A model generated the notes under the pieces. It was not told the origin of the DNA and made no database searches. It was given only the letters and a program-made list of their open reading frames with translations. A DNA stretch of 64,000 nucleotides from Herbinix sp. GTDB taxonomy: Bacteria; Bacillota; Clostridia; Lachnospirales; Lachnospiraceae. Positions 54,096 through 63,792 of this stretch are shown piece after piece. How positions within the stretch are numbered: position 1 is the stretch's first letter; each line of letters begins with the position of its first letter. The position numbers were made by a program, and so were the translations under genes. The DNA is taken from NCBI GenBank assembly GCA_029238935.1, contig JAQZBN010000002.1, positions 62,001-126,000 on the forward strand, given 5' to 3'.

Positions 54096-54935
54096 ATGAT
54101 GGACAGTTTTGAACTTCGCATATTCAGAGAAGTTGCTAATGAAAATTCGATCTCAAAGGCAGCAATCAAATTGGGATATGTTCAATCAAATGTAACTACA
54201 CACATACATCACCTGGAGCAGGAACTCGGTGTTATGTTATTTATCAGACATAGTAAAGGAGTATCTCTTACAGAGTCCGGAAAGCTATTACTTCCTTATG
54301 CAGATCAGATCATTGCTCTTTTGGATAATGCAAAACAGAGTTTACAGGAAACCTCAGCAACCCTCCGCATTGGATCAACACAAACCATTGCTTCCTATAA
54401 ACTTCCCTACTGGCTTTCTTTATTAAAACAACTAACTCCCAATCAAACATTTTCAATCACTACCGGATCTCAAGATGATCTGATTTCTGCAATTGCAGCA
54501 GGTGAATTGGATTGTATATTTATTAATACCGACTACTGCCATAATAAACTTACGACAGTCGTTACCTATTCCGAAGAATTAGTTATTATAGCGGAGAAGA
54601 AATCTATGAATGAGCATGACTTAATAAGCCAACCCATCATAGTCAATAACTTATCATCGTGTCCCTATCGAAACTTACTATTAAATTGGATTTTATCCAA
54701 ATCAAATCGATACCCCCAGGTTATCGAGTTTGATACTTTAGAAGCAATTATAAACGCTGTATCATTTGGGATGGGGATTACATTATTACCTATCAGCGCA
54801 GTCCCAAAGACAGCATCCTTTGCCATCTATAAGGATGATGCAATCGAAACTGTAAAAATACAATTAATAACTCCAAAGGATACAAATTATCCACACCTGC
54901 AGGATTTCATTCATATTGTTAAGGACAATAACTAA
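54096..54935 (+). CDS. LysR-family transcriptional regulator
   Basis: A 280-residue LysR protein. The winged HTH (LRIFREVANENSISKAAIKLGYVQSNVTTHIHHLEQELGVMLFIR in pieces) occupies residues 4-62, with a substrate-binding domain behind it (LRIGSTQTIASYKLPYWL, LDCIFINTDY, FGMGITLLP). ATG 54096 or 54099 follows AGGAGG; GTG 54081 overlaps that site. The typical target is the divergent gene, here the SDR, through the inverted repeat between them. Effector unknown. Confidence 0.87.
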   Translation: MMDSFELRIFREVANENSISKAAIKLGYVQSNVTTHIHHLEQELGVMLFIRHSKGVSLTESGKLLLPYADQIIALLDNAKQSLQETSATLRIGSTQTIASYKLPYWLSLLKQLTPNQTFSITTGSQDDLISAIAAGELDCIFINTDYCHNKLTTVVTYSEELVIIAEKKSMNEHDLISQPIIVNNLSSCPYRNLLLNWILSKSNRYPQVIEFDTLEAIINAVSFGMGITLLPISAVPKTASFAIYKDDAIETVKIQLITPKDTNYPHLQDFIHIVKDNN

Positions 54936-55143
54936 TTCCCACAAAATCAACCTTCTTAATACACTGTAATCACTTTTTTTATCATGTGGTTCATTATTGT
55001 TACCATTTACAAATCTCTTCTTCCGTTATTCCTCCAATAGATACAATACAATAAGCAAAACAGTACTTATTCTAACTAACTCATATCTCACCTTCCATTT
55101 TTATGAAAGGTAAGGCTGACATGCGATAAGCAAACAATCAAAA

Positions 55144-55164
55144 ACCGCCACTATAAGTGGCGGT
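55144..55164 (-). terminator. Rho-independent terminator of the FAD oxidase gene
   Basis: ACCGCCACT pairs with AGTGGCGGT around ATA; on the minus strand TTTTGATTG follows. Confidence 0.8.
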
Positions 55165-55177
55165 CCTTACTACATGT

Positions 55178-56650
55178 TTATTTCATCTTCTTTGATACAT
55201 AGCGGAAGCCTCTGTAATTCGCATCATCCATCCGTTCATACGTAGTCTCCATAACATCATTATTATACTCGGATAAAATAGCATCATCACTGTGGCTGTT
55301 AGAAGGCTTTATGCCCTGCAAAAATGTGAATATGTTCTGCGGATCATATTTTTCTTTAATTTTTATTAACGTATTAACATGGGTTCCATAATATTCGTCC
55401 AGATAGTCCGGTAATTCTCCATACGGAAAGTTAACATAGGAGCCAGTGGTGACCGCTTTAAAATACGGAAACTGCATCCTAATCCATTCTTTATTTCCTT
55501 CGGCATATCGCTTATCTTCCCAAATAGTTTCTAACCATATAATATACTTTGCATCCCGATAAAAGAATGCAGTATCATTTTTACCAACTTGTGATACTTT
55601 ACCTCCAAGCGCATACATTGAAATTCCTGCAAATACGGAACCTTTAGGGCGATCTCTGATTAAATCAACTATATCCGATATTTCGTCCCGTTCAAGATAT
55701 TTTATCACAAATCGACTTACAGATTCAAACTTCTCAGAGGATGGATATGCACTTCCAATAATCGTAACCGCTTCAAGAAATGATGTTTTTTCTATATTAT
55801 AGTCAGCCCGTGGAAGCTTTAAAAAATTTTTCATTATTTTCTTTGCTTCTTCTGGTTCTCCGTAGAAGATTCCCCTCACTAACATTGCTAATCCATCCGT
55901 ATCTGAATTGTATATTCTGGATATGAGTGTCATTCTGCTATCCTCGGTTGCTAACCACTCCTGCCAAATGGCCATAAACGCTTCCTGATCTTTTGGACTA
56001 ACATGAAGATAATCTATTTCAATTAAGGTTACATTCTTTACTTTGGGGGGAAGTTTAAATATCATTGATACGATAATCCCAAAATTTCCTCCTCCTGCAC
56101 CACAACAGGCCCAGAACAGATCCGAATTTACCATTCTATTTGCAGTGATGAGATTTCCTTCATAATCAATGATGTCAATCTCTAGCAGGCTATCACAACC
56201 TAAACCAAAATAACGACAGGAGAGTCCCCATCCACCACCCAGGCTATAACCGCTTACTCCAACAGTAGGGCAGGTCCCTCCCGGGAAGGGGTATCCCTTA
56301 GATGCCACAAATCCATAGACTAACCGATTTGTCACGCCACCTTCAACATATAATTGATTCCTACATTCATCCAAATCCATGTGATTCATCAGGCTGATAT
56401 CAATGATCAGAGTACAAGTTCCATTTGAATACCCTTCATAATTATGCCCCCCGCTGCGTATCCGAATTGGTACACTGTGTTTTCTAGCCCAGATCACTGC
56501 ATTCGAAACATCATCTTTGTTGTTGCAGTATACAATAACCAAAGGATATTGCTGGATTGCCCGGTTAAAACCTTGTCTAGCTTCGTTATAATAGACAGGT
56601 TCAAACGGTGTAATCACGCAACCAGTCAAGCCTTCTAAAAAATTATTCAA
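55178..56650 (-). CDS. BBE-type FAD-linked oxidoreductase (predicted bicovalent flavin)
   Basis: A 490-residue PCMH-type flavoprotein with a C-terminal berberine-bridge-like extension (ending in the KYDPQNIF block). Both flavin-attachment residues of bicovalent enzymes are there: His69 in SGGHNYEG and Cys127 in GGTCPTVG, before GYSLGGGWG. Such enzymes oxidise oligosaccharides, alcohols or specialised metabolites and usually use oxygen, odd for an anaerobe. No signal peptide. Single gene with its own terminator. Substrate unknown; sugar oxidation would fit the neighbourhood. Confidence 0.86.
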   Translation of the reverse strand: MNNFLEGLTGCVITPFEPVYYNEARQGFNRAIQQYPLVIVYCNNKDDVSNAVIWARKHSVPIRIRSGGHNYEGYSNGTCTLIIDISLMNHMDLDECRNQLYVEGGVTNRLVYGFVASKGYPFPGGTCPTVGVSGYSLGGGWGLSCRYFGLGCDSLLEIDIIDYEGNLITANRMVNSDLFWACCGAGGGNFGIIVSMIFKLPPKVKNVTLIEIDYLHVSPKDQEAFMAIWQEWLATEDSRMTLISRIYNSDTDGLAMLVRGIFYGEPEEAKKIMKNFLKLPRADYNIEKTSFLEAVTIIGSAYPSSEKFESVSRFVIKYLERDEISDIVDLIRDRPKGSVFAGISMYALGGKVSQVGKNDTAFFYRDAKYIIWLETIWEDKRYAEGNKEWIRMQFPYFKAVTTGSYVNFPYGELPDYLDEYYGTHVNTLIKIKEKYDPQNIFTFLQGIKPSNSHSDDAILSEYNNDVMETTYERMDDANYRGFRYVSKKMK

Positions 56651-56842
56651 GTTAACACCTCCATAAATAGATTAATTTTCATACAATACTAAGAATGAAC
56701 ACTTACTGTATTATATGACTGAGGTTTTCATATGTTATGTACGTTTTTTTATTTATCTGCATCATTCTATCGACATCATAGGATAAACTGGAGACAGCTC
56801 TTCCTTCGAATTCTACTTATCAAAACTTTTATTAGAATCCAA

Positions 56843-56878
56843 AATTCCTTACTCCGCAGTTCAGCAGAATAAGGAATT
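56843..56878 (-). terminator. Terminator-like hairpin after the C39-like peptidase gene
   Basis: AATTCCTTA pairs with TAAGGAATT around an 18-base loop; on the minus strand TTTTG follows. It would end the C39 gene and the opp operon if they are joined. Confidence 0.6.
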
Positions 56879-56922
56879 CGGATTTAATAATTTATTTAAT
56901 AGTTAACTTTTACTACTGAGAA

Positions 56923-57546
56923 TCAAATGAAATACTCAATTGTTTTCTCAGGGGTTTTTCTAGTTTTCGTGTTATATAATAACATGGCTTCTCTGCGGTC
57001 TATTTTACCAAGAGCATAAAAGCTGTCACCTTCATCATTGATTACTTCCATCCTTACTTTGCGATTCATCTTCTTGGGGAAACCGTCGACCTTCAAAATA
57101 TTACTACCATCCACAGGTTCCTCCCAATCGTAAGGATCAAAAAGGCAGATATTATCTTCTTCCACATCCGTAAGAAGCACATAATGTTTTGTACTTCCTA
57201 GCCATACACATAATATCACAACGCCTCCCTGTTGAAGGCATTCCATTAGTTTATTATTCTGTCCGACCCATACGTGTTCATTCAATAACATCTCTGTATA
57301 AATAGGAAATTCTTTTATTTTTCCAAAATGATTCAACCAATTTGATAGAAACATCATCGCCATACATGAAGTTCCACTTTTGCCTAATTCTCCATTTTTA
57401 TCATAGGAATCCAATGTATAAAGGGAAATTGACTTAATAATATCAGGATAAATCTCTTCCCGATCAAACAAATAGCGAATTGCATTATTTAACGTCGTAG
57501 GTCCACAATCATATTCGGATGTTTGGTAAATTAAATGATTTTTCAT
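56923..57546 (-). CDS. C39-like cysteine peptidase
   Basis: A 207-residue protein with the papain-like C39 layout: Cys14 in QTSEYDCGPTTLNNAI, His121 in GSTKHYVLLTDV and Asp137 in LFDPYDWEE, all in the order of bacteriocin-leader peptidases (C39) but without ABC-transporter domains. Stand-alone forms process peptides or have lost activity. No signal peptide. It follows the opp permease gene by 75 bases with no terminator between, so it may be the sixth gene of the oligopeptide operon and act on imported peptides. GAGAAGG precedes the ATG. Confidence 0.72.
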   Translation of the reverse strand: MKNHLIYQTSEYDCGPTTLNNAIRYLFDREEIYPDIIKSISLYTLDSYDKNGELGKSGTSCMAMMFLSNWLNHFGKIKEFPIYTEMLLNEHVWVGQNNKLMECLQQGGVVILCVWLGSTKHYVLLTDVEEDNICLFDPYDWEEPVDGSNILKVDGFPKKMNRKVRMEVINDEGDSFYALGKIDRREAMLLYNTKTRKTPEKTIEYFI

Positions 57547-57620
57547 ATTACATTACCTTCTCTTTTCTAAAGGTATACATTATAATACGCTAAATCCTGA
57601 TAAGTTGACATTATTCTTTC

Positions 57621-58496
57621 CTATTTTCCAGAAGGATCAAATGCATCCCTTAAGGCATCTCCTATAAAATTAATACTGAGAACTAAAAGGATAATGAGTA
57701 AACCGGGCGGAATCCAAAGCCATGGTTTTGAAGTCAGAATGGATAGAGATTGCGCACCATTTAGCATATTACCAAGACTCGCCTGGGGCGGTTGAATTCC
57801 CATACCCAAAAAACTTAAGGCAGCTTCATCCAGCATGGAAAGGGCTACGACTGAAGTTGCATAAACCAGAATTGGTGCAATGGTATTCGGAAGAATTTCA
57901 GACCATAGAATATATCTTTTTGGCATACCAGCTACCATATCCCCCTGAATAAAGTTCATCTCTCTTATAGAAAGTACGTTACCTCGAACAAGTCTTGCAA
58001 CGCCTGGCCAATCAACAAATCCCAGGATTAAGATAATATTCCATAATCCAGGCTGAAAAATAGCAGCTGAAACCAATACCAAAAGTATATAAGGAAATGA
58101 CATTACCATATCGGTAAAACGCATGATTACCATATCAACCCAGCCGCCAAAAAATCCGGAAAAAAGCCCTAATGCCACTCCGATGAACGTCGATACCGCA
58201 GTAGCAGAAAATCCTACTAATAATGATATTCTTGTAGCATAAAGAAGTCGGCTTAATACGTCTCTACCTACCTGATCTGTTCCCAATAAAAATTTACCGG
58301 AAGGTCCATCGCTAAACCCACCAACCACTTTATTCGGATCATAAGGAGCTATGATAGGAGCAAGCAGTGCAGCTAGAATGATTATGGATAAAAATCCTAT
58401 GCTAATCACTGCCAGCTTATGTTTCATAAAACGTTTTGCCGCCGTACTGCTGTACTTATATTCCGCTTCCTTTTGCTTTCTTTTTCTTTTCATCAT
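57621..58496 (-). CDS. oppC: Oligopeptide/dipeptide ABC transporter permease OppC type
   Basis: A 291-residue permease with N-terminal helix and the binding-protein-dependent loop (SIREMNFIQGDMVAGMPKRYILWSEILPN in pieces; EAA motif). GTDQVGRDVLSRLLYATRISL is the OppC/DppC mark. It pairs with the OppB-type protein encoded just upstream (18 bases apart) to form the peptide channel. Confidence 0.9.
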   Translation of the reverse strand: MMKRKRKQKEAEYKYSSTAAKRFMKHKLAVISIGFLSIIILAALLAPIIAPYDPNKVVGGFSDGPSGKFLLGTDQVGRDVLSRLLYATRISLLVGFSATAVSTFIGVALGLFSGFFGGWVDMVIMRFTDMVMSFPYILLVLVSAAIFQPGLWNIILILGFVDWPGVARLVRGNVLSIREMNFIQGDMVAGMPKRYILWSEILPNTIAPILVYATSVVALSMLDEAALSFLGMGIQPPQASLGNMLNGAQSLSILTSKPWLWIPPGLLIILLVLSINFIGDALRDAFDPSGK

Positions 58497-58514
58497 AATC
58501 CTTCTCCTAAAGCC

Positions 58515-59459
58515 TTAATACTTAATCGTTGGATTAACTAGGGCATAGATAATATCAGTAATCAAATTAGCCGCCAAAACAACCAAAGCTGACATCAAAC
58601 ATACACCCATGATCACAGGATAATCCCGATTGATGATTGCACTCATCGTCATCAAACCTAATCCCGGCCAGCTAAATACTTGCTCTATAATGATAGCACC
58701 TCCAAATAATAACGGAATATGCATCCCCAACACAGTAACCACAGGAATCAGTGCATTTCGAAGTGCATGCTTATTGATCACAAGGAAACGTCCTATCCCT
58801 TTGGCTTTCGCCGTACGAAGATAATCCTGCTGTAAGATTTCAAGAACGGCACTACGAATATAACGAATGTTTGTTCCAGCCATTGATGTTGCAAGAACGA
58901 TGACCGGCATTATCATATGTTTCGCCACGTCCCAAACACTTTTTTCCATACCTAAGGTGGACATTCCACTGGATGGCAGCCAACCAAGTTTCACTGTAAA
59001 AAGATATACTAAAATTAAAGAGAGGAAGAAACCCGGTACACTACTACCCAGAAAAGACATGGTTACTACCGTATAATCTCCTTTTGAATATTGATGAACT
59101 GCACTATAAATTCCAGCCGGAACTGCAATCAACATACTAACAACAAGCGAAGTAGTCATTAGCAGAAGAGTCGGCCCGATATAGGTTCCAATCATTTGAC
59201 TTACTGATTGGTAGCTTTTAATCGAATATCCCAGATTTCCTTGAAACAGTTCCTTTAGCCAGATCAAGTATTGCACATAAATTGGCTGATCGAGTCCCAG
59301 TGCAATTCTCTTTACTTCTAGGGCTTCCTGAGAAACCCTAGCTCCTTGCAGCATTTCCAATGGACTTCCGGCAAGATTCATAATCAAAAAATCAATCATA
59401 GTAATACCAATTAATACCGGTATTGCTATTAATATACGCTTAATGATATATCGAAGCAT
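58515..59459 (-). CDS. oppB: Oligopeptide/dipeptide ABC transporter permease OppB type
   Basis: A 314-residue permease. Marks: MLRYIIKRILIAIPVLIGI, LGLDQPIYVQYLIWLKELFQGNLGYS in pieces, and the EAA loop QQDYLRTAKAKGIGRFLVINKHALRNALIP. ATG 59459 is chosen because AAAAGGAGGATC lies just upstream; the longer open frame overlaps the ATPase gene. Its start lies about 20 bases inside oppF. Confidence 0.9.
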   Translation of the reverse strand: MLRYIIKRILIAIPVLIGITMIDFLIMNLAGSPLEMLQGARVSQEALEVKRIALGLDQPIYVQYLIWLKELFQGNLGYSIKSYQSVSQMIGTYIGPTLLLMTTSLVVSMLIAVPAGIYSAVHQYSKGDYTVVTMSFLGSSVPGFFLSLILVYLFTVKLGWLPSSGMSTLGMEKSVWDVAKHMIMPVIVLATSMAGTNIRYIRSAVLEILQQDYLRTAKAKGIGRFLVINKHALRNALIPVVTVLGMHIPLLFGGAIIIEQVFSWPGLGLMTMSAIINRDYPVIMGVCLMSALVVLAANLITDIIYALVNPTIKY

Positions 59460-60471
59460 CTGGATCCTCCTTTTGCTGCAATGATTTACTGATGACCGGG
59501 CAAGCAACCAAATGATTACTTCCCGGCAAAGCAGGCTCCAATCCCGGTTCATTCAATTTACATTGATCCATTGCATACGGACAGCGGGACCTAAAACGGC
59601 ATCCCGTATGGCGCTCAGCATTAGAAGGAATTTCTCCCTGCAAAATCACTCTTTTTCTATCCCGTTCCATTGGATTCGGTACTGGTGCAGCATTGCACAA
59701 GGCTTTCGTGTATGGATGTATGGGATTTTGAAAGAGCTCTTTGGCATCTGCAATTTCTACTATTTTGCCAAGATACATTACTGCGATACGATTACTAATA
59801 TAGTTCACCGCATCTAACCCGTGGCCTATAAATAGATATGTAAGCTTTAGTTCTTCCTGTAAACTACGTAGAAGATTTAATATCTGCGCCTGTATCGATA
59901 CATCCAGTGCACTCACCGGTTCATCACAGACAATAAGGCGGGGTTTTAACGACAGAGCTCTCGCTATGCCAATTCTCTGTCTCTGCCCACCGGAAAATTC
60001 ATGGGGATATCGATCCTTGCTGTTCTTAGGAAGACCCACCATATCCAGCAGACGCTCCACTTCTTGACCAACGGTATGCTTGGTACAAATCCCATGATAC
60101 AACAAAGGAGCAGAGATAATATCCTTGATTCGTTTTCTAGGATTTAAGGCAGAATAGGGATCTTGAAATACCATTTGAATCTCTGTACGAATTTTTTTCA
60201 TTTGGTGTACAGATAAGTCATTCATTTCATGACCATCATAGATAATTTGGCCACCGCTGGGTTGTTCTAAGGCGACGATCTGTCTTCCGATCGTTGATTT
60301 ACCACATCCGGATTCACCTACTAAACCAAGTGTTTCGCCGGGATATATTTCAAAATCAACACCGTCCACTGCGTATATCTGGCCGACCCTATGAGTAATG
60401 ATCCCATCACGAATTGGGTAGTATTTCTTAAGCCCATTCACTTTTAGCAAAGGCGTATCGTTCCTATTCAT
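59440..60471 (-). CDS. oppF: Oligopeptide ABC transporter ATPase OppF type
   Basis: A 343-residue ATPase: Walker A GESGCGKST, signature FSGGQRQRIGIARAL, Walker B LIVCDEPVSALD, and the C-terminal Opp tail with cysteines (GCRFRSRCPYAMDQC). The cysteine cluster of this tail is often an Fe-S or zinc site in Opp/Dpp ATPases. It overlaps oppD by 8 bases at its start and oppB at its end. Confidence 0.92.
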   Translation of the reverse strand: MNRNDTPLLKVNGLKKYYPIRDGIITHRVGQIYAVDGVDFEIYPGETLGLVGESGCGKSTIGRQIVALEQPSGGQIIYDGHEMNDLSVHQMKKIRTEIQMVFQDPYSALNPRKRIKDIISAPLLYHGICTKHTVGQEVERLLDMVGLPKNSKDRYPHEFSGGQRQRIGIARALSLKPRLIVCDEPVSALDVSIQAQILNLLRSLQEELKLTYLFIGHGLDAVNYISNRIAVMYLGKIVEIADAKELFQNPIHPYTKALCNAAPVPNPMERDRKRVILQGEIPSNAERHTGCRFRSRCPYAMDQCKLNEPGLEPALPGSNHLVACPVISKSLQQKEDPDASIYH

Positions 60472-61450
60472 TCAGCAGTTCCTCCTGATCGTCAGTAAGA
60501 AAACATCGTTTCCAGTGTCCTTCTCCAGCTAATATCAATTTCTGCTCCATACCGCATTCCTCTTTAACATAAGGACAACGATTTGCGAACCTGCATCCTG
60601 TGATATCCCCATATTGCTCCGGGACCGAACCTTCAATCGAGGTCAATAACCGTTTCTCATCGTCCCGTATACTGGGAATGGACTTTAAAAGCGCTTTTGT
60701 ATAAGGATGCTGAGGCTTTTGAAATATATCATACACATTTGCCTCTTCGACAATTTGCCCTGCATACATCACTAAAACTCGATCTGCCATCTCTGCAACT
60801 AACCCCATGTCATGGGTAATTAAAATAATGGACATTCCGAATTCATCTTTTAAATTTCGTATCAGTTCCATAATTTGTGCCTGAATCGTTACATCCAAAG
60901 CAGTTGTCGGCTCATCAGCAATTAGTAACTTAGGGTTACATGCCAGTGCCATAGCGATCATGACTCTTTGTCTCATACCTCCGGATAAGGTATGTGGATA
61001 CTTTTTCATCATGGATGAGGGGTTGGGCAATCCCACTCTTTCCAGTAGATTGATTGCCCGTTCCTTCGCTGCTTTCTTATCTAATTTTAAATGCACTTTC
61101 ATTGTTTCTATCATCTGAGAACCGATGGTAAATACCGGATTAAGACTGGCCATCGCATCCTGAAAAATCATCGTTAATTTATTTCCGCGAATTTGATCCA
61201 ACTCTTTTTCTGATTTCGTTAATAAGTTATCCCCATCAAACTCAACCAGTCCTCCGATTATTTTGCCATTTTGGCTTAACAGTCCCATTACAGATAGAAG
61301 CGTAACACTCTTACCGGAGCCGGATTCCCCTACAATGCAGAGGATTTCGCCTGAATTGACTTGAAAGCTTACATGGTCAATACATTTGAAATCTCTTGCA
61401 CCGCCGGAAAAGGCCACCTCTAAATCTTCAACCTTTAATAAAGGTGTCAT
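60464..61450 (-). CDS. oppD: Oligopeptide ABC transporter ATPase OppD type
   Basis: A 328-residue ATPase: Walker A GESGSGKSV (Ser-Val in place of Ser-Thr, common in OppD), signature LSGGMRQRVMIAMAL, Walker B LLIADEPTTALD, and the C-terminal cysteine tail GCRFANRCPYVKEEC. Start ATG 61450 is chosen because it overlaps the stop of the binding-protein gene (TAATG) and the product begins at the first beta strand; the longer frame lies inside oppA. Confidence 0.92.
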   Translation of the reverse strand: MTPLLKVEDLEVAFSGGARDFKCIDHVSFQVNSGEILCIVGESGSGKSVTLLSVMGLLSQNGKIIGGLVEFDGDNLLTKSEKELDQIRGNKLTMIFQDAMASLNPVFTIGSQMIETMKVHLKLDKKAAKERAINLLERVGLPNPSSMMKKYPHTLSGGMRQRVMIAMALACNPKLLIADEPTTALDVTIQAQIMELIRNLKDEFGMSIILITHDMGLVAEMADRVLVMYAGQIVEEANVYDIFQKPQHPYTKALLKSIPSIRDDEKRLLTSIEGSVPEQYGDITGCRFANRCPYVKEECGMEQKLILAGEGHWKRCFLTDDQEELLNE

Positions 61451-63090
61451 TATTCTGCCACATCCCATTCGTGAACATTGATGAATGATCCATATACATT
61501 TGGAGTTGCATTCACTATACGTTTGTTAACTACACCTATCGCACTGATTACATAGGCCGAAATCATCGGAACTTCCTGTTGTGCAATGGTATCAATGGAA
61601 AGATATTTTTCTCGAATTACATTTACATCACTGGTTGTTTGAGTAGCAGCCAGCGCTTCGGTAACTTGATCATTCACATAACCAGTCCATCCGCCTTCGG
61701 ATAATAACCAATTGATATCCGGGTATGGATCTACCGGAGCATAGGTATATTGTACAGCCAACAGATCAAATTCTTTATTTCCGGCTTTTGTCATTAATGT
61801 AGATAAATCTACCGTATTGATTTGAACTTTAATTCCTATATCTAAGAGTTTTGCTGCGATATAATCCGCTGCCTGGGTAAAGGTTGTATCGCCGCTATTG
61901 ACATAGAAATTCAACACTTTAGAAGAATCCCAACCATCCGCTTCTGCAGCCTTAACTAATTCTTTTGCTTTCTCCGGATCATATGCGGTAGGTGTTAAGC
62001 TGGCGTCATAGAAAGGTCCTGCACTGGATAAAAATCCGTCTACGATCTCACCTTTCCCATTTAAAAATCCACTTACGATAGAAGGACGGTCAATTCCATA
62101 AAGAATAGCTTGACGAATCCGTGCATCGGTAACCGAAGTTGTATTAAAGAAAATAGATTGATTTGTTACAGGAGATCCATAATTTACTGTTACATTTTGA
62201 AGTGCTTCTACACTAGCGTAATCCTCTTGAAGAATACCGCCTGTTGTCTGTTGAACAAAATCAATCTCACCGGATTGTAAACTTGTAAGCAATTGAGCCG
62301 GTGTAACAATCTTAATATTAAGCTTATTTACCTTAGGTTCACCTTTCCAATACTTATTATTTGCCACATAAGACACAAAATGTTGCAAATCATAGGATGT
62401 AATTTTATATGGTCCGCTGACAACTGTCGGAGCGCTGAACCATTCATAAGAAGCCAGCTCTTCCTCAGGTACATCCTTTAAGATATGCTTTGGAAGAGTA
62501 AGGATATAACGTCCGTAAGTGTTTTGGAATGTAGTAAGAGCCATTTGATATTTCGTTGTAAATTCTACTGTTTTTTCATCGATTGCTTTGATACCGGAGA
62601 TTTCGGTAGCCCCTTCTGTTACAAAACCGTCATCACCAATTCCCTCAAATGCATAAAGAGCCATACTTGCATTAGCGAGCTTTGGACTGGCTAGCTTTAG
62701 CACGGTAAATACAACATCCTCTGCAGTTACAGGCTGACCATCGGACCAGGTTGCATTTTTATCAATCGTTACAGTAAAATGAGTATTATCTTCTGTGGTA
62801 ACGGAAGATGCCAGCATACCTTCAAATTCCAGGTCACTGTTCAATTCTACCAAAGGTAAGAATTCCAAGGAGGTTGCATACTTTAAAACCTCTGTAGCAT
62901 CCATGAGCAGTGGATTTATACTGCTTAAGGAATCTGTCATACCAATGTTAATCATCTTCTCTGTTGTATCGGTATTATCACCAGAATCATTGGACTTCTC
63001 CGTTGTAGCTTTGCAAGCTGTCATTGACACCATCATCAGTATCGCTAGAAATAGTGCCATGAATCGTTTCATTTTGATTTGTTTCATCAT
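61450..63090 (-). CDS. oppA: Oligopeptide/nickel-type ABC substrate-binding lipoprotein
   Basis: A 546-residue SBP_bac_5 lipoprotein: signal peptide with lipobox MTAC, then INIGMTDSLSSINPLL, a central TVTIDKNATWSDGQPVTAEDVVFTV and the RQAILYGIDRPSIV block. This class binds oligopeptides, dipeptides or in some cases sugars. It is the first gene of the operon, followed without gap by oppD. ATG 63090 is chosen because GGAGAGG lies 6 bases upstream. Confidence 0.9.
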   Translation of the reverse strand: MMKQIKMKRFMALFLAILMMVSMTACKATTEKSNDSGDNTDTTEKMINIGMTDSLSSINPLLMDATEVLKYATSLEFLPLVELNSDLEFEGMLASSVTTEDNTHFTVTIDKNATWSDGQPVTAEDVVFTVLKLASPKLANASMALYAFEGIGDDGFVTEGATEISGIKAIDEKTVEFTTKYQMALTTFQNTYGRYILTLPKHILKDVPEEELASYEWFSAPTVVSGPYKITSYDLQHFVSYVANNKYWKGEPKVNKLNIKIVTPAQLLTSLQSGEIDFVQQTTGGILQEDYASVEALQNVTVNYGSPVTNQSIFFNTTSVTDARIRQAILYGIDRPSIVSGFLNGKGEIVDGFLSSAGPFYDASLTPTAYDPEKAKELVKAAEADGWDSSKVLNFYVNSGDTTFTQAADYIAAKLLDIGIKVQINTVDLSTLMTKAGNKEFDLLAVQYTYAPVDPYPDINWLLSEGGWTGYVNDQVTEALAATQTTSDVNVIREKYLSIDTIAQQEVPMISAYVISAIGVVNKRIVNATPNVYGSFINVHEWDVAE

Positions 63091-63792
63091 CGTCATCCTC
63101 TCCATTCATATCATAGTTTCTTTATTCCTTTTTTGGGTATAAATATTCTTCCTTCACCTTCTTTTCGCGGTAAGTATATTTCCTCACCATACAGATCCAT
63201 ATGTAATCCCATATTTCATATCAAATTAGTATACTTTCTTGAACCATCTTATTCCTAAATAATTTTTTTGTCAATCTTTTCATAAAAATAATATTTACTA
63301 CTCTGTGAAAAAATACAAAGGCTCGATAACCATTCCAGTACCTTATGTTTATCTTATATATGTATATGATTTTATCCAGTACTAACTCACCTTTCCCATG
63401 GATTTTTACCATTAATTTTACATCACCTAGCCTAGTATGTATATGCTTCAATCCTTAAATCGGAAACAGATTAAGTTGTCTCTTATCCAATAGTCTTTAT
63501 TCAGTGATTTCTGCATATAAATCAAGTAAAATAGTTTTAATTTATGTAATTTCGAATTAAGAATATAAGATTCTGTATGTTAAATGGATTATATGAAACT
63601 ACATAATGTTGGAATAAAGTTTGTATTATTTTAACACTTTCGAACATTCGTTTCAACAAATCTTTTCATTAATATGCAAGATACGAATACAACCTTCTTT
63701 CATCTATTTTATAAAAAATAATATTGCACTGCACACTTATAAAAGTTATAATTTTATTTAACCAAATAATGAGAAAGTTGAGGCGAATTGAT
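63091..63792. other. Divergent intergenic region before the opp operon and the ferritin-like gene
   Basis: About 700 AT-rich bases. The right end holds the promoter and PerR-like box of the ferritin-like gene (63724-63752). A 76-codon minus-strand frame at 63221-63451 has no good ribosome binding site and no recognisable protein, and is not called. The opp promoter should lie here but could not be fixed. Confidence 0.5.
63724..63752 (+). promoter_or_regulatory. Predicted promoter of the ferritin-like gene with overlapping PerR-like box
   Basis: TTGCAC and TATAAT with a 17-base spacer. Over the spacer end and -10, bases 63737-63751 read TTATAAAAGTTATAA, which matches 12 of 14 fixed positions of the PerR box TTATAATNATTATAA. 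PerR would repress the gene until peroxide oxidises it. Confidence 0.6.

Noticed and set aside
63221-63451. 76-codon minus-strand frame upstream of the oligopeptide operon
   Set aside because: No good ribosome binding site, no recognisable motifs, irregular composition and AT-rich surroundings; most likely chance.
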